Of a DNA stretch of 64,000 nucleotides, positions 22,345 through 34,090 are shown piece by piece (position 1 is the stretch's first letter; the number at the start of each line of letters is the position of its first letter). Origin of the DNA: Bombyx mori (Eukaryota > Arthropoda > Insecta > Lepidoptera > Bombycidae); assembly GCF_030269925.1 (NCBI RefSeq), contig NC_085121.1, positions 451,501 to 515,500 on the forward strand, in the 5' to 3' direction. The notes beneath the pieces were generated by a model that ran no database searches, was not told the origin of the DNA, and worked only from the letters and a program-made list of their open reading frames with translations. The position numbers and the translations under genes were made by a program.

Positions 22345-23117
22345 TAGTCATTGATGCGTTTGCGTGTCGACCCGGCGGTAGGCTGGTTGGTTCTGACCCA
22401 ACAGGGTATCCCGGAACGCCAGCGTCACCGCCCGGGCGGCCTGATGGGTCGCGGTAACGCGGAGACCAGCGTTGTTGGTCGTCACCAATCGCTTCGGCGA
22501 CCAGTCGGTGGGGCGTCCTCGGGGTGGCGCCGCGAGTCTGGTTGTAGTATTGACTGCGGGAAACCCCTTACTCTGCACGGGTTGTAAGCCTGGGCGGAGA
22601 TCAGACGTCGGGTGAAAGAGTGTAAGGGGAGTAGTCTAGTGGATAGTGCCTTAAGCATCCTTGGGCCTGCGGTTTGTTCCCAACATCGGCAGACTATCAA
22701 GACCCACATACCCCGCGCGCCCCCTAAGCGCGAAATCCTCGCACGAGTTTCAGGCACCTGCCCGACCGAATAAATATCGGATGTCTTGAGGTTAGTTAAA
22801 GAAAAAGAAGAACGAAGAGAAGAGAATAGAAGAAAGAAGACAAGAAGGAAGAATGAAGAGAAGAAGAAGAATCCCACCCACCATCAGCTCAGACCTACAT
22901 CAGCGCAATCCCGCAACTCATCACCCCTGCCTCAATAGGCAGGGAATCACCGTCCCGCGCCCTCGCAAAGAGACGCGACGACCCGATAGTAATTAGTTAA
23001 GATTTAACGGTAGGCAGCGACTTGGCTCTGCCCCTGGGATTGCTGAGGTCCATGAGCGACGGTATACACTCACCATTAGGTGGACCGAATGCTAGTCTGC
23101 CCACAAGGGCAATAAAA
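22345..23117 (+). mobile_element. composite retroelement: GC-rich 5' part, tRNA-like segment, LINE tail
   Basis: A GC-rich block (22350-22760) contains TAGTCTAGTGG (22632-22642, box A-like) and GCGGTTTGTTCCC (box B-like). A purine-rich GAA/AGA stretch (22800-22872) follows, then the conserved LINE tail from GGTAGGCAGCGACTTGGCTC to GGGCAATAAAAAG. A tRNA-like head joined to a LINE tail is the usual SINE plan. The part left of 22620 is not recognised and may be LINE 5' UTR. Borders and target duplication not found. Confidence 0.5.
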
Positions 23118-23570
23118 AGAACGCAAATGAATAAAAGCGCGTTCGTTCGTCGTTCATTGGCCGACAGAAATATATTGATTTTGTCGTTCCCTTAATAAAA
23201 CGTTGTTAATATTATAGTACCTACTATCTCAACAGGCGGACAACGGTCGCGATGGACATTAAATGACGGAAGTGCGTGCCCGCGGACGGTTCCGGCACGT
23301 GACCTTACGATAAATTACTTCTGACCGACTTTTCTGAATTCATTTTTGTTGTTTCAATTTATTTTTATAATAGTCAATGATAACAAAATATTTATATATG
23401 TATATATTTATCGATATTTCACAATACGTCTGTCGTAAAATAATTAAATGGACACCGTTATCTACCTCTAATTTTGAATACATGCATGACAAATTTAGAA
23501 AATGATTATTCATGCGTAATTTTTATGTTTTCATAGAAACTATGATAGACATAGGTTCTACGTTGCATAA
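23118..23570. other. no recognisable feature
   Basis: AT-rich non-coding sequence. Confidence 0.5.
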
Positions 23571-23574
23571 TAAT

Positions 23575-23745
23575 CCCACTGAGTTTCTCGCTGGATTGTT
23601 TAAGTAGGTCGCGATTGCGATCCGGTGGTAGATTTTGCGAAGTACTGCTTTTACTGGGGCTAGTGTTAGCAACGTCGTCAGGTTTGAGCCCCGTGAGCTC
23701 ACCTACTTACTCGGTTATGCTGGCATACATGGCAAGGTTACCAAC
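23575..23745 (+). mobile_element. retroelement 3' tail, CACTGAGTTTCTCGC family
   Basis: CACTGAGTTTCTCGCTGGAT, GATCCGGTGGTAGATTTTGC, CTAGTGTTAGCAACG and GCCCCGTGAGCTCACCTACT in the order shared by about nine pieces in this window (31025, 34783, 35282, 43366, 49013, 49925, 50325, 52775, 61888). Intact copies end in an A-rich run. Source LINE not identified. Confidence 0.65.
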
Positions 23746-24158
23746 TTTAGTAGGAAAAAAAAGCACAATAAATCTGAACACTTTAACATGTGATAACTCT
23801 GTCACGGTAAGGTGATTTCTGATCATTAATTCTGATTACGCACTTACAACCTGTTCCCTTCTCCGCATCGCCTGTTCATTGGATTTTTGTTAGTTATTAA
23901 GTAGCGATAAATAGAGCGGAATGTCGTTACACCACAAATAGCTTACAGTTAAAATTCGTTTCGTAATTAATTAAAAACATACCTTTGCAAGATAAAAACT
24001 GTTGTTTTAGTCGTATTTAAATGCTCCACATTATATACTCTGTATACACAGAACACATCACGAATAATATTGCACGTGTTTAAAATTCTGACGACTCACA
24101 TTTTATTGAGATCCGTGAAAACTTCGGAAAATGAAAATAGCCCAAACGACTATTTATT

Positions 24159-24235
24159 GGTAGTAGGACGTGTTGTGAGTCCGCACGGGTAGATACCACC
24201 ACCCTGCCTATTTCTACCGTGAAGCAGTAATGCGT
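24159..24235 (+). mobile_element. Bm1 SINE internal fragment
   Basis: TTGGTAGTAGGACGTGTTGT through GAAGCAGTAATGCG; the 3' half is missing, which is unusual for a SINE copy. Confidence 0.7.
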
Positions 24236-24689
24236 AAATTCTCCTTCTAGTTTGTGACACTGAGTCATCCTTACTCAAGGAAGTCAATCAACTACAGGGT
24301 GTCTGTTCGCATGGAATTTTGTAATTTCCCGTTGAGAAATTCTAATGAAAATTCAAGGAAATACGGAGACAGAATCTGTGGAAGCGCAAGTTTGACACGT
24401 TTTAGAAACGTCCTTGTTTCACTGTTTGCTTGTTATGTATTATCTCAATCAGGGCTTTATCTGCACTACCTTTTGTCTTCGATTTTAGGAACGATCACAA
24501 TGCAACTTAAACTTTAACCTCTCTGTTTTATACCTACTGTTCAACTGGTAATGGAAATTCTACTATATTCAATGACGCTTGAGGATTTATTTTATCCAAC
24601 CATTACATTTTCTCAATGTTTTATGAAATACATTTAAGAAAACGAAAAAAAAAAATAATAATTAGGGTTCTTCAATTTAAACTCTTCTT

Positions 24690-24935
24690 TTTCTCCACCT
24701 TATCCCACTAGGTGGGGTCGGGCACAGCTAATTTTTCTCTTCCATTCTCTTCTATCAGCCGTCTTCTCAACCCTCACTCCTCTCTCTCATATCGTCATTC
24801 ACACACTTCATCCATGTCTTCTTCGATCGACCTCTTCCCCTCTTCCCCCTTTACCTTGCACTACCATTTCCATACATCTCCTAGTCACATGAGTCTTCTC
24901 TCTAGGCATGAACTATCCATACCACGCTAACCGCT
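24690..24935 (+). repeat. lepidopteran C/T-rich interspersed repeat
   Basis: CCCACTAGGTGGGGTCGGGC, then CTTCCATTCTCTTCTATCAG and CACACTTCATCCATGTCTTC. I recall this pattern from moth genomes; class unknown. Confidence 0.45.
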
Positions 24936-25069
24936 TCGTTAATTTAAATTACAATAATAATAAAATAAAATAAAAAAACAGAAAAAAAACATGACAAAAT
25001 TCATGTATTTATAAACAGCGGAGAAAATGCTACTTTACAATTTTTGTTTTTGCCTATTTATATATTAGT

Positions 25070-25338
25070 ACTAGCTGACCCGGTACGGCAGACTTCGTAG
25101 TGCCTCAATCGTTAAATAAAAGACCTAAACTATTGTATAAAATAGACTTAAAACAAACAAAAGGAATCCGACCGACGGGGGACACATAATTCCGAGCATT
25201 TTCACATTTATCTACCTTTTAAACCTTCTCTGGACTTCCACAAATAATTCAAGACCAAAATTAGCCAAATCGGTCCAGCCGTTCTCGAGTTTTAGCCAGA
25301 CTAACGAACAGCAATTCATTTATATATATATAGATAGA
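25070..25338 (-). mobile_element. Helitron-like element (GGGTCAGCTAGT family)
   Basis: Reverse copy of the 18814 element: ACTAGCTGACCCGGTACGGC at the left border, and TCTATCTATATATATATAAA on the minus strand at the right border. Confidence 0.75.
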
Positions 25339-25660
25339 TTACCATAAGCTTCCACACTAACGACGAAACAAAATACATTCAAGTTCAAAAGACTTGTTAT
25401 CAGATCCTTGTTCGTGCTGGTCATGACACGGCGCGGTGCACCGGCCCCAGACAACCATCGGTGTTCCGATCGAGTGCCTCCCAGCCCTTGCGTGTACTTT
25501 CTACCTTCAGACGACCAAGTGCGATACGGTCTGTAAGTTTATTTAACGAACTTACCAATTACTGCTCTTCGGTTCAAGACATTGTGGTTTGTTAATGGAA
25601 TGGACAGTTTACGAAGTAATGCCGAAAGATGGTGGCATCACATAAGACTCCCGCGTTCAG

Positions 25661-25790
25661 CGACCTTAGAACTTATATCTCAAGGTGTGTGGCGCATTTA
25701 CGTTGTAGATGTCTATGGGTTCCAGTAACCACTTAACACCAGGTGGGCTGCGAGCTCGTCCACACATCAAGGCAATAAAAAAAAGAAAAA
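25661..25790 (+). mobile_element. Bm1 SINE 3' part
   Basis: GACCTTAGAACTTATATCTC to GGCAATAAAAAAAAG. Its A-tail is followed at once by the MITE at 25791. Confidence 0.82.
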
Positions 25791-25954
25791 GTGTGCTTAG
25801 TGCGAGTTTCTTAACGTTGTCGATAGCGTAAAAGTTAAGCCAATTTTGTATGCAGTTGGAACAGCGCCCCTAGCGGCAAACGCACGCAAACGATCCCATT
25901 TCATAACTAACTTTTACGCTATCGAGAGCGTTAAAGACCTCACACTCAGCACAC
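25791..25954. mobile_element. 164-bp MITE with long terminal inverted repeats
   Basis: Left end GTGTGCTTAGTGCGAG and right end CTCACACTCAGCACAC are the tips of inverted repeats about 47 bp long, including CGATAGCGTAAAAGTTA against TAACTTTTACGCTATCG. The centre reads GTTGGAACAGCGCCCCTAGC. A related copy is at 59093-59249. Confidence 0.82.
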
Positions 25955-25978
25955 AGGGCTTGACTAACCAAGAACCCG

Positions 25979-26094
25979 CATTTTTTTTTATTGCTTTGTT
26001 GGGTGGACGTGCTCACGGCCCACCTGATGTTAAGTGGTTACCGGAGCCAATAGACACCTACGACGTAAATACCGCCACCTACCTTGAGATATGA
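25979..26094 (-). mobile_element. Bm1 SINE 3' part
   Basis: TTTTTTTATTGCTTTGTTGG to the CCTTGAGATATGAGTTC region, minus strand, 5'-truncated. Confidence 0.78.
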
Positions 26095-26149
26095 GTTCTA
26101 AAGTCTCAGTTTTAGCAGTACATAACTTGCCAATTTACTAGCGATAGGG

Positions 26150-26367
26150 TATATTATGAGCACGCACCGGTAGGTAGCACAGCCCTGCCTATTTCTGCCG
26201 CAAACCAGTAATGTGTTCCGTTTTCAAAGGTTACAATATACAATTTTAACTGACACATATCCAATGGTGGCGGCATTCTGTATTCTGTAGTGATGTCTAT
26301 GGACTCCGGAAACCAATTAACACTAGATGATCCGTGAGCTGAACCGTAAAAGCAATAAAAAAATACA
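26150..26367 (+). mobile_element. old diverged Bm1 SINE
   Basis: Keeps CCCTGCCTATTTCTGCCGCA, GTGATGTCTATGGACTCCGG and AAGCAATAAAAAAAT in Bm1 order. Confidence 0.65.
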
Positions 26368-26369
26368 AA

Positions 26370-27083
26370 ATACACAATCGTTGATATTAATAAATTAGGT
26401 ACTTATAACAGACTTACATAAGACATTCTATAAAAATAATGTTTTATCGGTGATTTTTGCATGTACAATACATGGTACAATTCTCCTGAAAATAAACCAC
26501 ATCATGATGGTCTTGTAGTCCTGACATACATACTGGAAACCATAGTTACATTAGCCCAGTACAAAATCAGGGACGACGAATGACTTAAATAAATTAAAGA
26601 TTAGTAACAAATCACATTTTAAATTATGTTAATGTTTAGTGCATGCAACATGTGTTTAATATTCATGTGTGAAATTCTTAAGGAAAAACACATTTGAATA
26701 TATTATTATAATAATATATACGCATATGTTACGTTTCGTCTATTTTGTAATAATTTGATACTGACAGAGTATAATTTATCCATAATCTTTGTACATATAT
26801 ATTGTATTATTTTATTTGTATCAAAATACAGTTTAGCTTCGTAAAACTATAGCACAAATTGAGTTGCTCTTATAAAGAGAAACAACATTTAAAGCTATTG
26901 CTTCACCACTGTTTTTATATCTTTTTATATTTAAAAAATGCTTTTATGTTTCTAATGTTCCATCTAATGTTTTAATGTTTCAATAATCGAAATTCTATTT
27001 ATGTCATCTAAAGAAGAATGTTTTAAATAACATATTAACCTCTTTTAGGATTAATCGTATAGAAGTTACACATATTTACACCA
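26370..27083. other. no recognisable feature
   Basis: AT-rich; runs of ATAT near 26700; no coding signal. Confidence 0.5.
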
Positions 27084-27499
27084 ACTAGAGGTCCCGCAGT
27101 AGTCAAAATTCGGCTATAATTAATTGGAATTGTAAGTTTGTACACTATTATGATTATATTTTATACTTCTATAATCACAAATTTCGCCAAGACTACACTA
27201 TAAAAATATTAACAAAGACAAACAATATTTCATCTATTCTCAATTTGACAACAGACGTCAAGAACAAAAGTTTGACAATAAATAGTATGCATGCGTGTGT
27301 GCGTCAAATACATGGTATGTAGTGTGTGTAATGTTTTCTTTATTGATTTAATGTATCTTTTATGAATTACTTTAAAAAAAAATTAGCATTGTGCACTTCT
27401 TATCTATATTCTGTATAAGTGTGGAAAATTTCATAGTCCGTCCGCGCAAATTTCGTAAAAAGGGATACAAAGTTTTTGCTTCACGTATTAATATATAGA
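27084..27499 (-). mobile_element. Helitron-like element (hairpin family), copy 2
   Basis: Minus copy bounded by ACTAGAGGTCCCGCAGTAGT on the left and ATTAATATATAGA on the right. The hairpin is slightly decayed (GTCAAAATTCGGC). Confidence 0.85.
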
Positions 27500-27710
27500 T
27501 AATGCACATTCGCAGCGCGGCGGTATTTATTTATTACACTCCAAGTAAAATTTACAATGGCGGACTTAATGCCTAAAGCATTCTCTACCAGTCAACCAAA
27601 GGTAGTGCAGAGTAAATAGTGGCAGGTGCAATGAAATATAGAGTATATAAAGAGAGAGAGAAATAAGATAAAACCGGGAAAAAAACATATTTTCAGTTAT
27701 TTTCAGTTCA

Positions 27711-28154
27711 GTTTTTTTTTATTTATTGCTTAGATGGGTGGACGAGCTCACAGCCCACCTGGTGTTAAGTGGTTACTGGAGCCCATAGACATCTACAACG
27801 TAAATGCGCCACCCACCTTGAGATATAAGTTCTAAGGTCTCAAGTATAGTTACAACGGCTGCCCCACCCTTCAAACCGAAACGCATTACTGTTTCACGGC
27901 TGAAATGGGCAGGGTGGTGGTACCTACCCGTGCGGACTCACAAGAGGTCCTGCCACCAGTAATTACGCAAATTATAATTTTGCGGGTTTGATTTTTATTA
28001 CACGATGTTATTCCTTCACCGTGGAAGTCAATCGTGAACATTTGTTGAGTACGTATTTCATTAGAAAAATTGGTACCCGCCTGAGATTCGAACATCGGTG
28101 CATCGCTCAACACGAATGCACCGGACGTCTTATCCGTTAGGCCGAGACGACTTC
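27711..28154 (-). mobile_element. full-length Bm1 SINE
   Basis: About 440 bp with poly(T) at the left. Read on the minus strand it has a tRNA-derived head with box A (GGCCTAACGGATAAGACGTC) and a box B-like GATGTTCGAATCTC near the GGCGGGTACC junction. The body is CACGATTGACTTCCACGGTG and GGTGGCAGGACCTCTTGTGA, ending CTAAGCAATAAA. This is the canonical Bm1 layout: pol III head, body and LINE-like tail. A small deletion in the box B region marks it as degraded. Confidence 0.92.
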
Positions 28155-28638
28155 AGTTAGCCTATTAGCCGTGCACATATTAATATTGACGACACGGTTG
28201 CTCGTTTTCACTGTAAGTTAATTATACATAACATTCTTACGACGTAGCCGAACGTGGAAAATATATGGAGTTATTGCAATTTTTTAACTAAATATCCGGT
28301 AGTCATTAACCGTTGGAACTATGTATTTATTCATGGCTAATAAATTTCGACTGCAAGTATGTATAATGTCGCTGTTATATTACATATTTCCTTCCTATCT
28401 TCGTGTGTATTAGAATGTCAATATTGTTACTACGTAACGTTCCAACGTAACTTTATGATGAGTTCATTGTATATCATTTTAAGTTTTACGTTCTCTTGTC
28501 GTTTTTAGGGTATAATTCAACGGTCCATGAACATTTGATAATAGCATGTTGTTATGAGTATATCGATTCGCTAGATCCCTAGTACAGGAAACTAATTAAA
28601 CGTATCTCTGCTTCATCAACTCACTGTGTCACATTGTA
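28155..28638. other. no recognisable feature
   Basis: AT-rich non-coding sequence. Confidence 0.5.
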
Positions 28639-29094
28639 TCTATATATTAATACGCGAAGGAAACACTTTGTATCCCTTTTTACGAAAATTGCGTGGACGG
28701 AGGAGTATGAAATTTCTCACACTTATAGAGAATACAGAGAAGGAGTGCACAAAGCTAATATTTTTTTTTAAATAATGCATAAAAGATACTTTAAATCAAT
28801 AAAGAAAACATTAAACACACTACCATGTACTTGACACAACCCATACATAAAAATATACTCTTTCTTTACTGTCAATTGGGAAACTTTTGTTATTGTTTAA
28901 AGTCTATGGTCGAATTGAAAATAATAGACTAATATTGTTTGTTTTTAATTTTATTGATCTATAGTGCAGTTTTGGCGAATACTGTGATTATATTATCGAA
29001 TTATAATGGTGTTTGACAATAGAACCATAATCATGTTTAAACTTATAATTTCAATTAATTATAGTCGAATTTCGACTACTGCGGGGCGACTAGT
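28639..29094 (+). mobile_element. Helitron-like element (hairpin family), copy 3
   Basis: Starts TCTATATATTAATACGCGAA and ends AGTCGAATTTCGACT, then ACTGCGGGGCGACTAGT. The most diverged of the four copies. Confidence 0.82.
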
Positions 29095-29541
29095 TCAATT
29101 AAATTCACTAGGCTCGCAAAATTTAAAACAAGTAAAATGAATCTATTTGTACCTAACAGAAGCTCGATGTGCTGAAGTTATTGCGACACAGCCCAGAGCT
29201 TCGACCCGGTTCTCTGGTTTTACGAGCTATGTACCAACACACACGGTACATGACTGGCTATTTGTTACTATCGACTTTTTGAGAACATTTTAATGTTTAG
29301 TCATATAGTGATGTCATCAAACGAAATGGTATTGTTACTCTAGCTAACGTGCTATCAGTTAGGTAATCTCGCGATAATTATGAAAATGCATTAACCGACG
29401 TTTCAGTTACTTGGGCAGTCTCCGTAATTGTCAGTGTACTAATTAGGAATAACATCTAATACTCGTCAAACACTAATTATTTATTAAGTTTAGTTAAAGT
29501 TGTTGGCGAATATCCCACACCGGGAATTCTTTTTTTTCTAT
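29095..29541. other. no recognisable feature
   Basis: AT-rich non-coding sequence. Confidence 0.5.
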
Positions 29542-29665
29542 TCCTTTTTTATTGCCCTTGTAGGCAGACGAGCACACGGCCCACCTGATGGTGAGTGGTT
29601 ACCGTCGCCCATGGACGTCAGCAATGGCAGGGGCAGAGCCAAGCCGCTGCCTACCGCTTAATACT
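29542..29665 (-). mobile_element. LINE tail only
   Basis: TTTTTTATTGCCCTTGTAGG to GCCGCTGCCTACCGCTTAAT. A second copy in the same orientation starts 30 bases later. Confidence 0.85.
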
Positions 29666-29699
29666 CTCCAATTCGCGATGTATTGCGTACTTATTTTAA

Positions 29700-30177
29700 T
29701 TTTTTTTTTTTTTTTTTGTCGCCTTTGTAGGCAGACGGGCATACGGCCCACCTGATGGTGAGTGGTTACCGTCGCCCATGGACTTCAGCAATGCCAGGGG
29801 CAGAGCCAAGCCGCTGCCTACCGCTTAATACTCTCCATAAGCCTCGTTTGAAGAAGGACATGTCATAGCGTTCGGGAAACACCGTGGAGGGGAGCTCATT
29901 CCATAGCCGGATGGTACGTGGCAAAAAAGATCTCTGGAAACGCACTGTAGATGACCGCAGTGGCTCCAGGTAGTATGGATGAACTCTGCTCCGGTGGCGG
30001 GTGGTGCGATGGTAAAAACGAGATGCTGGTATCATCTCGAACAATTCCTCAGAGCACTCCCCATGGAACATACGGTACAAAATACAGAGGGAACCGAAGT
30101 CCCTCCGCAGACCCAGAGGCTCCAAACGATCCGAGAGAATGGGATTATCGACAATCCGAACGGCGGTGTATTTGGTG
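29700..30177 (-). mobile_element. CR1/Jockey-like LINE 3' end with open C-terminal frame
   Basis: Poly(T) at the left, then the shared tail. An uninterrupted minus-strand frame follows: AVRIVDNPILSDRLEPLGLR, DFGSLCILYRMFHGECSEEL, RSSTVRFQRSFLPRTIRLWN, SFFKRGLWRVLSGRQRLG. It closely resembles the 1110 copy, differing at scattered residues (SDR/TDR, DFG/NFG, SGR/SCR). No upstream reverse-transcriptase domain. Confidence 0.88.
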
Positions 30178-30179
30178 TA

Positions 30180-31024
30180 AATAATAAATAAAGACAGACA
30201 CGCGCGACATTCACACGTCGATGTGAGAATCTGCGAAATTAAATCGAACCGAATTTTTAAGCGAAAACAAATTTTCATGTCTGCTCTTATTTATAATTTT
30301 GTATTCATTGTGCACGCGTTTCGAATGAAGTCATTGCCGAATTATTATAGTGTTGACTCATCGACACATGTATTTCAAACGTTGTTTCCAATCAAATAGT
30401 TAAAAATTAATATTTACTTAAAGTTGAAATTTCCTTGGTATCTAAATGCTGGGCAAGCGTTAAATCTGTTTCGTATACTGATCCAAGTGAAGCTATAGGA
30501 GCTGTCAAGCAATTTCCGAAGTCCGTCGAAACAAGCACTGCGAGTGTCGCCTCTCGCCTTCAAACATTAGCTCCAAGTCTTAAGTGCTACAGGGAGTTAG
30601 GTATGACTTAGGTTTTATAATAAAAAATCTAGAAAAGCATAGGGAGCAAACGACGGTAACTTTTCAATACAAACAGTAATTTTCTCGACAGCAACTGCAT
30701 CGGGCACTATTTATAAGTTTTCACAAAGCTATAAATTAAGAACAGAGGTCATTATACCCGACAATATAAATAGCAAAGTATTTAGCGTCGAGGCTAGGAA
30801 ACGCGAACAAAGTCAGTTTGGGAATGAGGTCGAAGCACCTTACGTCGGTCAGAAACGAACGAGCAGGAAGTCGCTCGTGAGTAAACCGCTTTATGGGCCA
30901 TTTGACCACATTCGTCCATTCTACAACGTTTTAGGCGAGACCAGTTTATATGACTATAATTTGTCCAGCTATTCAATAACGGTGCGAGCCTACCCTCCAG
31001 ATACCCACTGGTGGCTGTGGTAAC
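30180..31024. other. no recognisable feature
   Basis: AT-rich sequence with a short moderately GC segment at 30480-30600; no supported gene. Confidence 0.45.
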
Positions 31025-31130
31025 CTTTTTTTTTCTACCTAAGCTGATAGCATTGAGAGGCTATTTCAGCGTAACCTTAACTATTAGGTGAGCTCACGGG
31101 GCTCAAGTCGGAATGACGTGTTTTGGGCGA
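31025..31130 (-). mobile_element. CACTGAGTTTCTCGC-family tail
   Basis: TTTTTTTCTACCTAAGCTGA, GAGGCTATTTCAGCGTAACC, TAGGTGAGCTCACGGGGCTC on plus; minus-strand 3' end, 5'-truncated. Confidence 0.65.
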
Positions 31131-32169
31131 CGTCGACTGTTTACCATTCGATCTACAGGATCTGGTATGTGTGGTAATCGCTCAACATCTGATGGACCAT
31201 AAACTCATTAGACAATATAACAGCTTGAAAATCACAAAGATCATTGCGATTCCTTTATACTGAAATTACTGTATATAAAAGTGTTAGCAGCGGTTTGGTT
31301 TTTTCCCTGGTAATGTTGCGCTTATGACCATTCATCAACTGGTGGTCATTATGGTCATCATATGCTCGTCTGCTTATAAGAACTTCGCTTTTAAATGAAT
31401 TACATTATCGCGCTATAAAACTATGAAATACTCCCCTTGGTGTTTTCACGACACATATTAAATGTTTTCTTCAATCAAAAAATTAAAACGCCTCGTGTTT
31501 CCTACGTATCATTCCATCTTTGGGGTCTAGGACTTCTCATAACTACAGGTGCAAAGATCGCCTCTCCAACAGACCCTCCTACTCACACATCAAACAGCTC
31601 TACAATTAAAATAGTGTCAATGGGTTTCCGTATTAGATCGATTGAGTCTTGTCTACGGTATTTTAACAATTTAAAAGAATTCCAAGTACACAACGTTATT
31701 CCGCATTTTTGTCGTTTACCCAACAAGGCTAAGTTATCGCATGCTTGTAATCATTTGCTACATGCGTTTGACAGGAGCTAGTTAAAACATATTCTAGAAG
31801 ATTTAGTGCCTCCAAAGCGGACCAGGTATTAGCTGTAAAACTTAAGAATAATATTGTACATAATAAAGTACTGGGCCGTACCAGCGCTGATCACTATGAA
31901 ACCGTTGAACAAGGACTTAAAATAAATTAAAACTGGTGATATTTCTCAAAAGTTCTTAACGGAAATTTGACGGTTACCGCATTCCAACTCACTTATGTGA
32001 GGTCTAGTTGTGGCGGTTTAATTATTTTTTAATGGTTTACGTTGTCGACGACCATTAAATGCAACTCTCACCGATGCGGTTAAAACAGGCCATCGACATT
32101 GAACGTTACGTACCTACACAGTCGCCAGTGATTACTGTAGACGTTTTAACTGTCGCTTTTAAGTTTGTT
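31131..32169. other. unassigned; open frame at 31437-31781 not recognised
   Basis: The 114-codon plus frame has no recognisable domain or splice context. The rest is AT-rich. Confidence 0.35.
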
Positions 32170-32594
32170 ATATATATATATTAATACGTGAAGCAAAAAC
32201 TTTGTATCCCTTTTTACGAAAATTGCGCGGACGGAGGAGTTAGAAATTTTCCACACTTATAGAGAATATAGAGAAGAAGTGCACAATGCTAATATTTTTT
32301 TTAAATAATGCATAAAAGATACATTAAATCAATAAAGAAAACATTACACACACTACATACCATGTATTTGACGCACACACGCATGCATACTATTTATTGT
32401 CATACTTTTGTTCTTGACGTCTGTGGTAAAATTGAGAATAGATTAAACATTGTTTGTCTGTAGTAGTATTTTTTTTATAGTGTAGCCTTGGCGAAATTTG
32501 TGATTATAGAAGTATAAAATACAATCATAATAGTGTACAAACTTACAATTCCAATTAATTATAGTCGAATTTCGACTACTGCGAGACATCTAGT
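32170..32594 (+). mobile_element. Helitron-like element (hairpin family), copy 4
   Basis: From about ATATATTAATACGTGAAGCA to TAGTCGAATTTCGACTA, then CTGCGAGACATCTAGT. The left border is blurred by an AT run. Confidence 0.85.
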
Positions 32595-33660
32595 AACAGT
32601 AAAAGGTTATGCGATCAGGAAAACTGAAAAGTAATGTGCCCAATATTGGTACAGCGATTACCAAGGATCGCGTGATGCACCGCGCCCTTGCCAGTCTGGT
32701 CTTGGCACTAGTGAAACCTGGTCACGCTAAGCAGTAAATGCCGCTGAACTTATACGACTAATTTGTTGAAGCCATTTACGAAATACCTGTCATAAGTTGA
32801 TGCTGTTATGAAAAAAGCTTTTGCAAACGTTAGTTCTCAATCTATACCCATAAATTTGGAAAAAAAAAACTACTAGCATAAAGTTTAGTGACAAAATAGA
32901 TTAAAAAATTTGAAAAATCGTATTACAAAAAGTTAATCTAAGAGCGTAGCGTCGATAAAATCGTCGCGTTTGTGGCCACAAGAAATCCGGACCCCTTCCC
33001 TTCTGGTGAAATTCATCTTTTATATTATTAAATATGTAATTCAATGTACAAAATATGTCTACACACAACAAAAATCATCCATATACATACATAAATATAT
33101 ACCAAGTTTCCAGTCAATTGGTTGAACGATGTTCAAACGGACGGATCACAAACAAACAGTCCTGTGTATGTAACGTAAATCATTTCACTATTCTAGGACT
33201 GCAAGTTTTGATGGATTCATGCATGAGTGAACATCCTACTAGGATCCTTCTTTTCATACCTATATCAGTTAGATGATATTCTATAGCAAAAAGGCAGGCC
33301 TGATAGTTCCTGAAAGGGATCGGTTTGAAGCGACTTATATGCAACGCGTTGTTGTGCCCCGTCTAAAGATCGCAGATTCGAGATATTGAATTCGAGAAAT
33401 ACTTTTCCATTGCCTAAAAGACGCCAAATTTAACAAGTGACGTGTATCCAGATTGCACCATTAAATCTAGTTGACATCACAATAAATGTCGCCCCGACTG
33501 TTATCAAAATGGCGCGGCGCCAATACCATACGGTCATAACCCTTCCCAGCATTAACACTTTACAATTTGCATTCATTTAGTAATATAATTTTGTGGGGCA
33601 TCCTGAATGCCTATAGTAATTGTAGTTCGAGTGTTTGCCAGCCAGTTCACCTATGGGTTC
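32595..33660. other. no recognised gene; possible repeat at 33050-33290
   Basis: 33095-33150 (CAAGTTTCCAGTCAATTGGT, AACGGACGGATCACAAACAA) resembles 3' UTR-type repeat sequence. No coding feature. Confidence 0.35.
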
Positions 33661-33667
33661 TAAGTTT

Positions 33668-34090
33668 TTTTTTTTTTCATAAGAGAAAATTGTCGGATCC
33701 CCAAGTGGTATGTGGGAATTGAACCTCACTACAAACTTCTGCCGCTCACAGCCGACACCCGACCCCGGACCGGACCGGGGCCCACTTAAGGCCATTGAGA
33801 CGGCGGAACAGGGTCGACGCAGAGCATATTACATCCATCCCGCCGTCCCCCAGACGCCGGACCGGCGGCCGCCAGCGACACGACCACGTGTTCCCAGTCC
33901 AGGTCGTGTCCACAATGGTGGCACCTCGTCGTCTGCTCAGCTCCTATCCGGTGCAGGTACTTCCCGAAGCATCAGTGCCCGGTTAACACCTGCACCAGAC
34001 GAAAAGTGAGGCGTCCTGCGCCACGTTTCACCCAGTCATCAAAGATCGGGTAAACCGCCTCGACGGTCCGCAGACCCCATTTCTAGGTAG
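33668..34090 (-). pseudogene. R1-clade LINE reverse-transcriptase C-terminus, broken
   Basis: On the minus strand the frame reads DDWVKRGAGRLTFRLVQVLT, GH, stop, CFGKYLHRIGAEQTTRCHHC, GHDLDWEHVV. The C-x-x-C...H zinc-knuckle after G-x-F-x-x-Y-L-x-R is typical of R1-type LINE C-termini (established knowledge). An in-frame TGA follows LTGH and the final Cys is lost, so it is dead. The minus-strand A-run at 33668-33680 is the likely 3' poly(A). Confidence 0.75.

Noticed and set aside
30032..30214. Short frames opposite the LINE frame
   Set aside because: Shadows of the reverse-transcriptase C-terminal frame.
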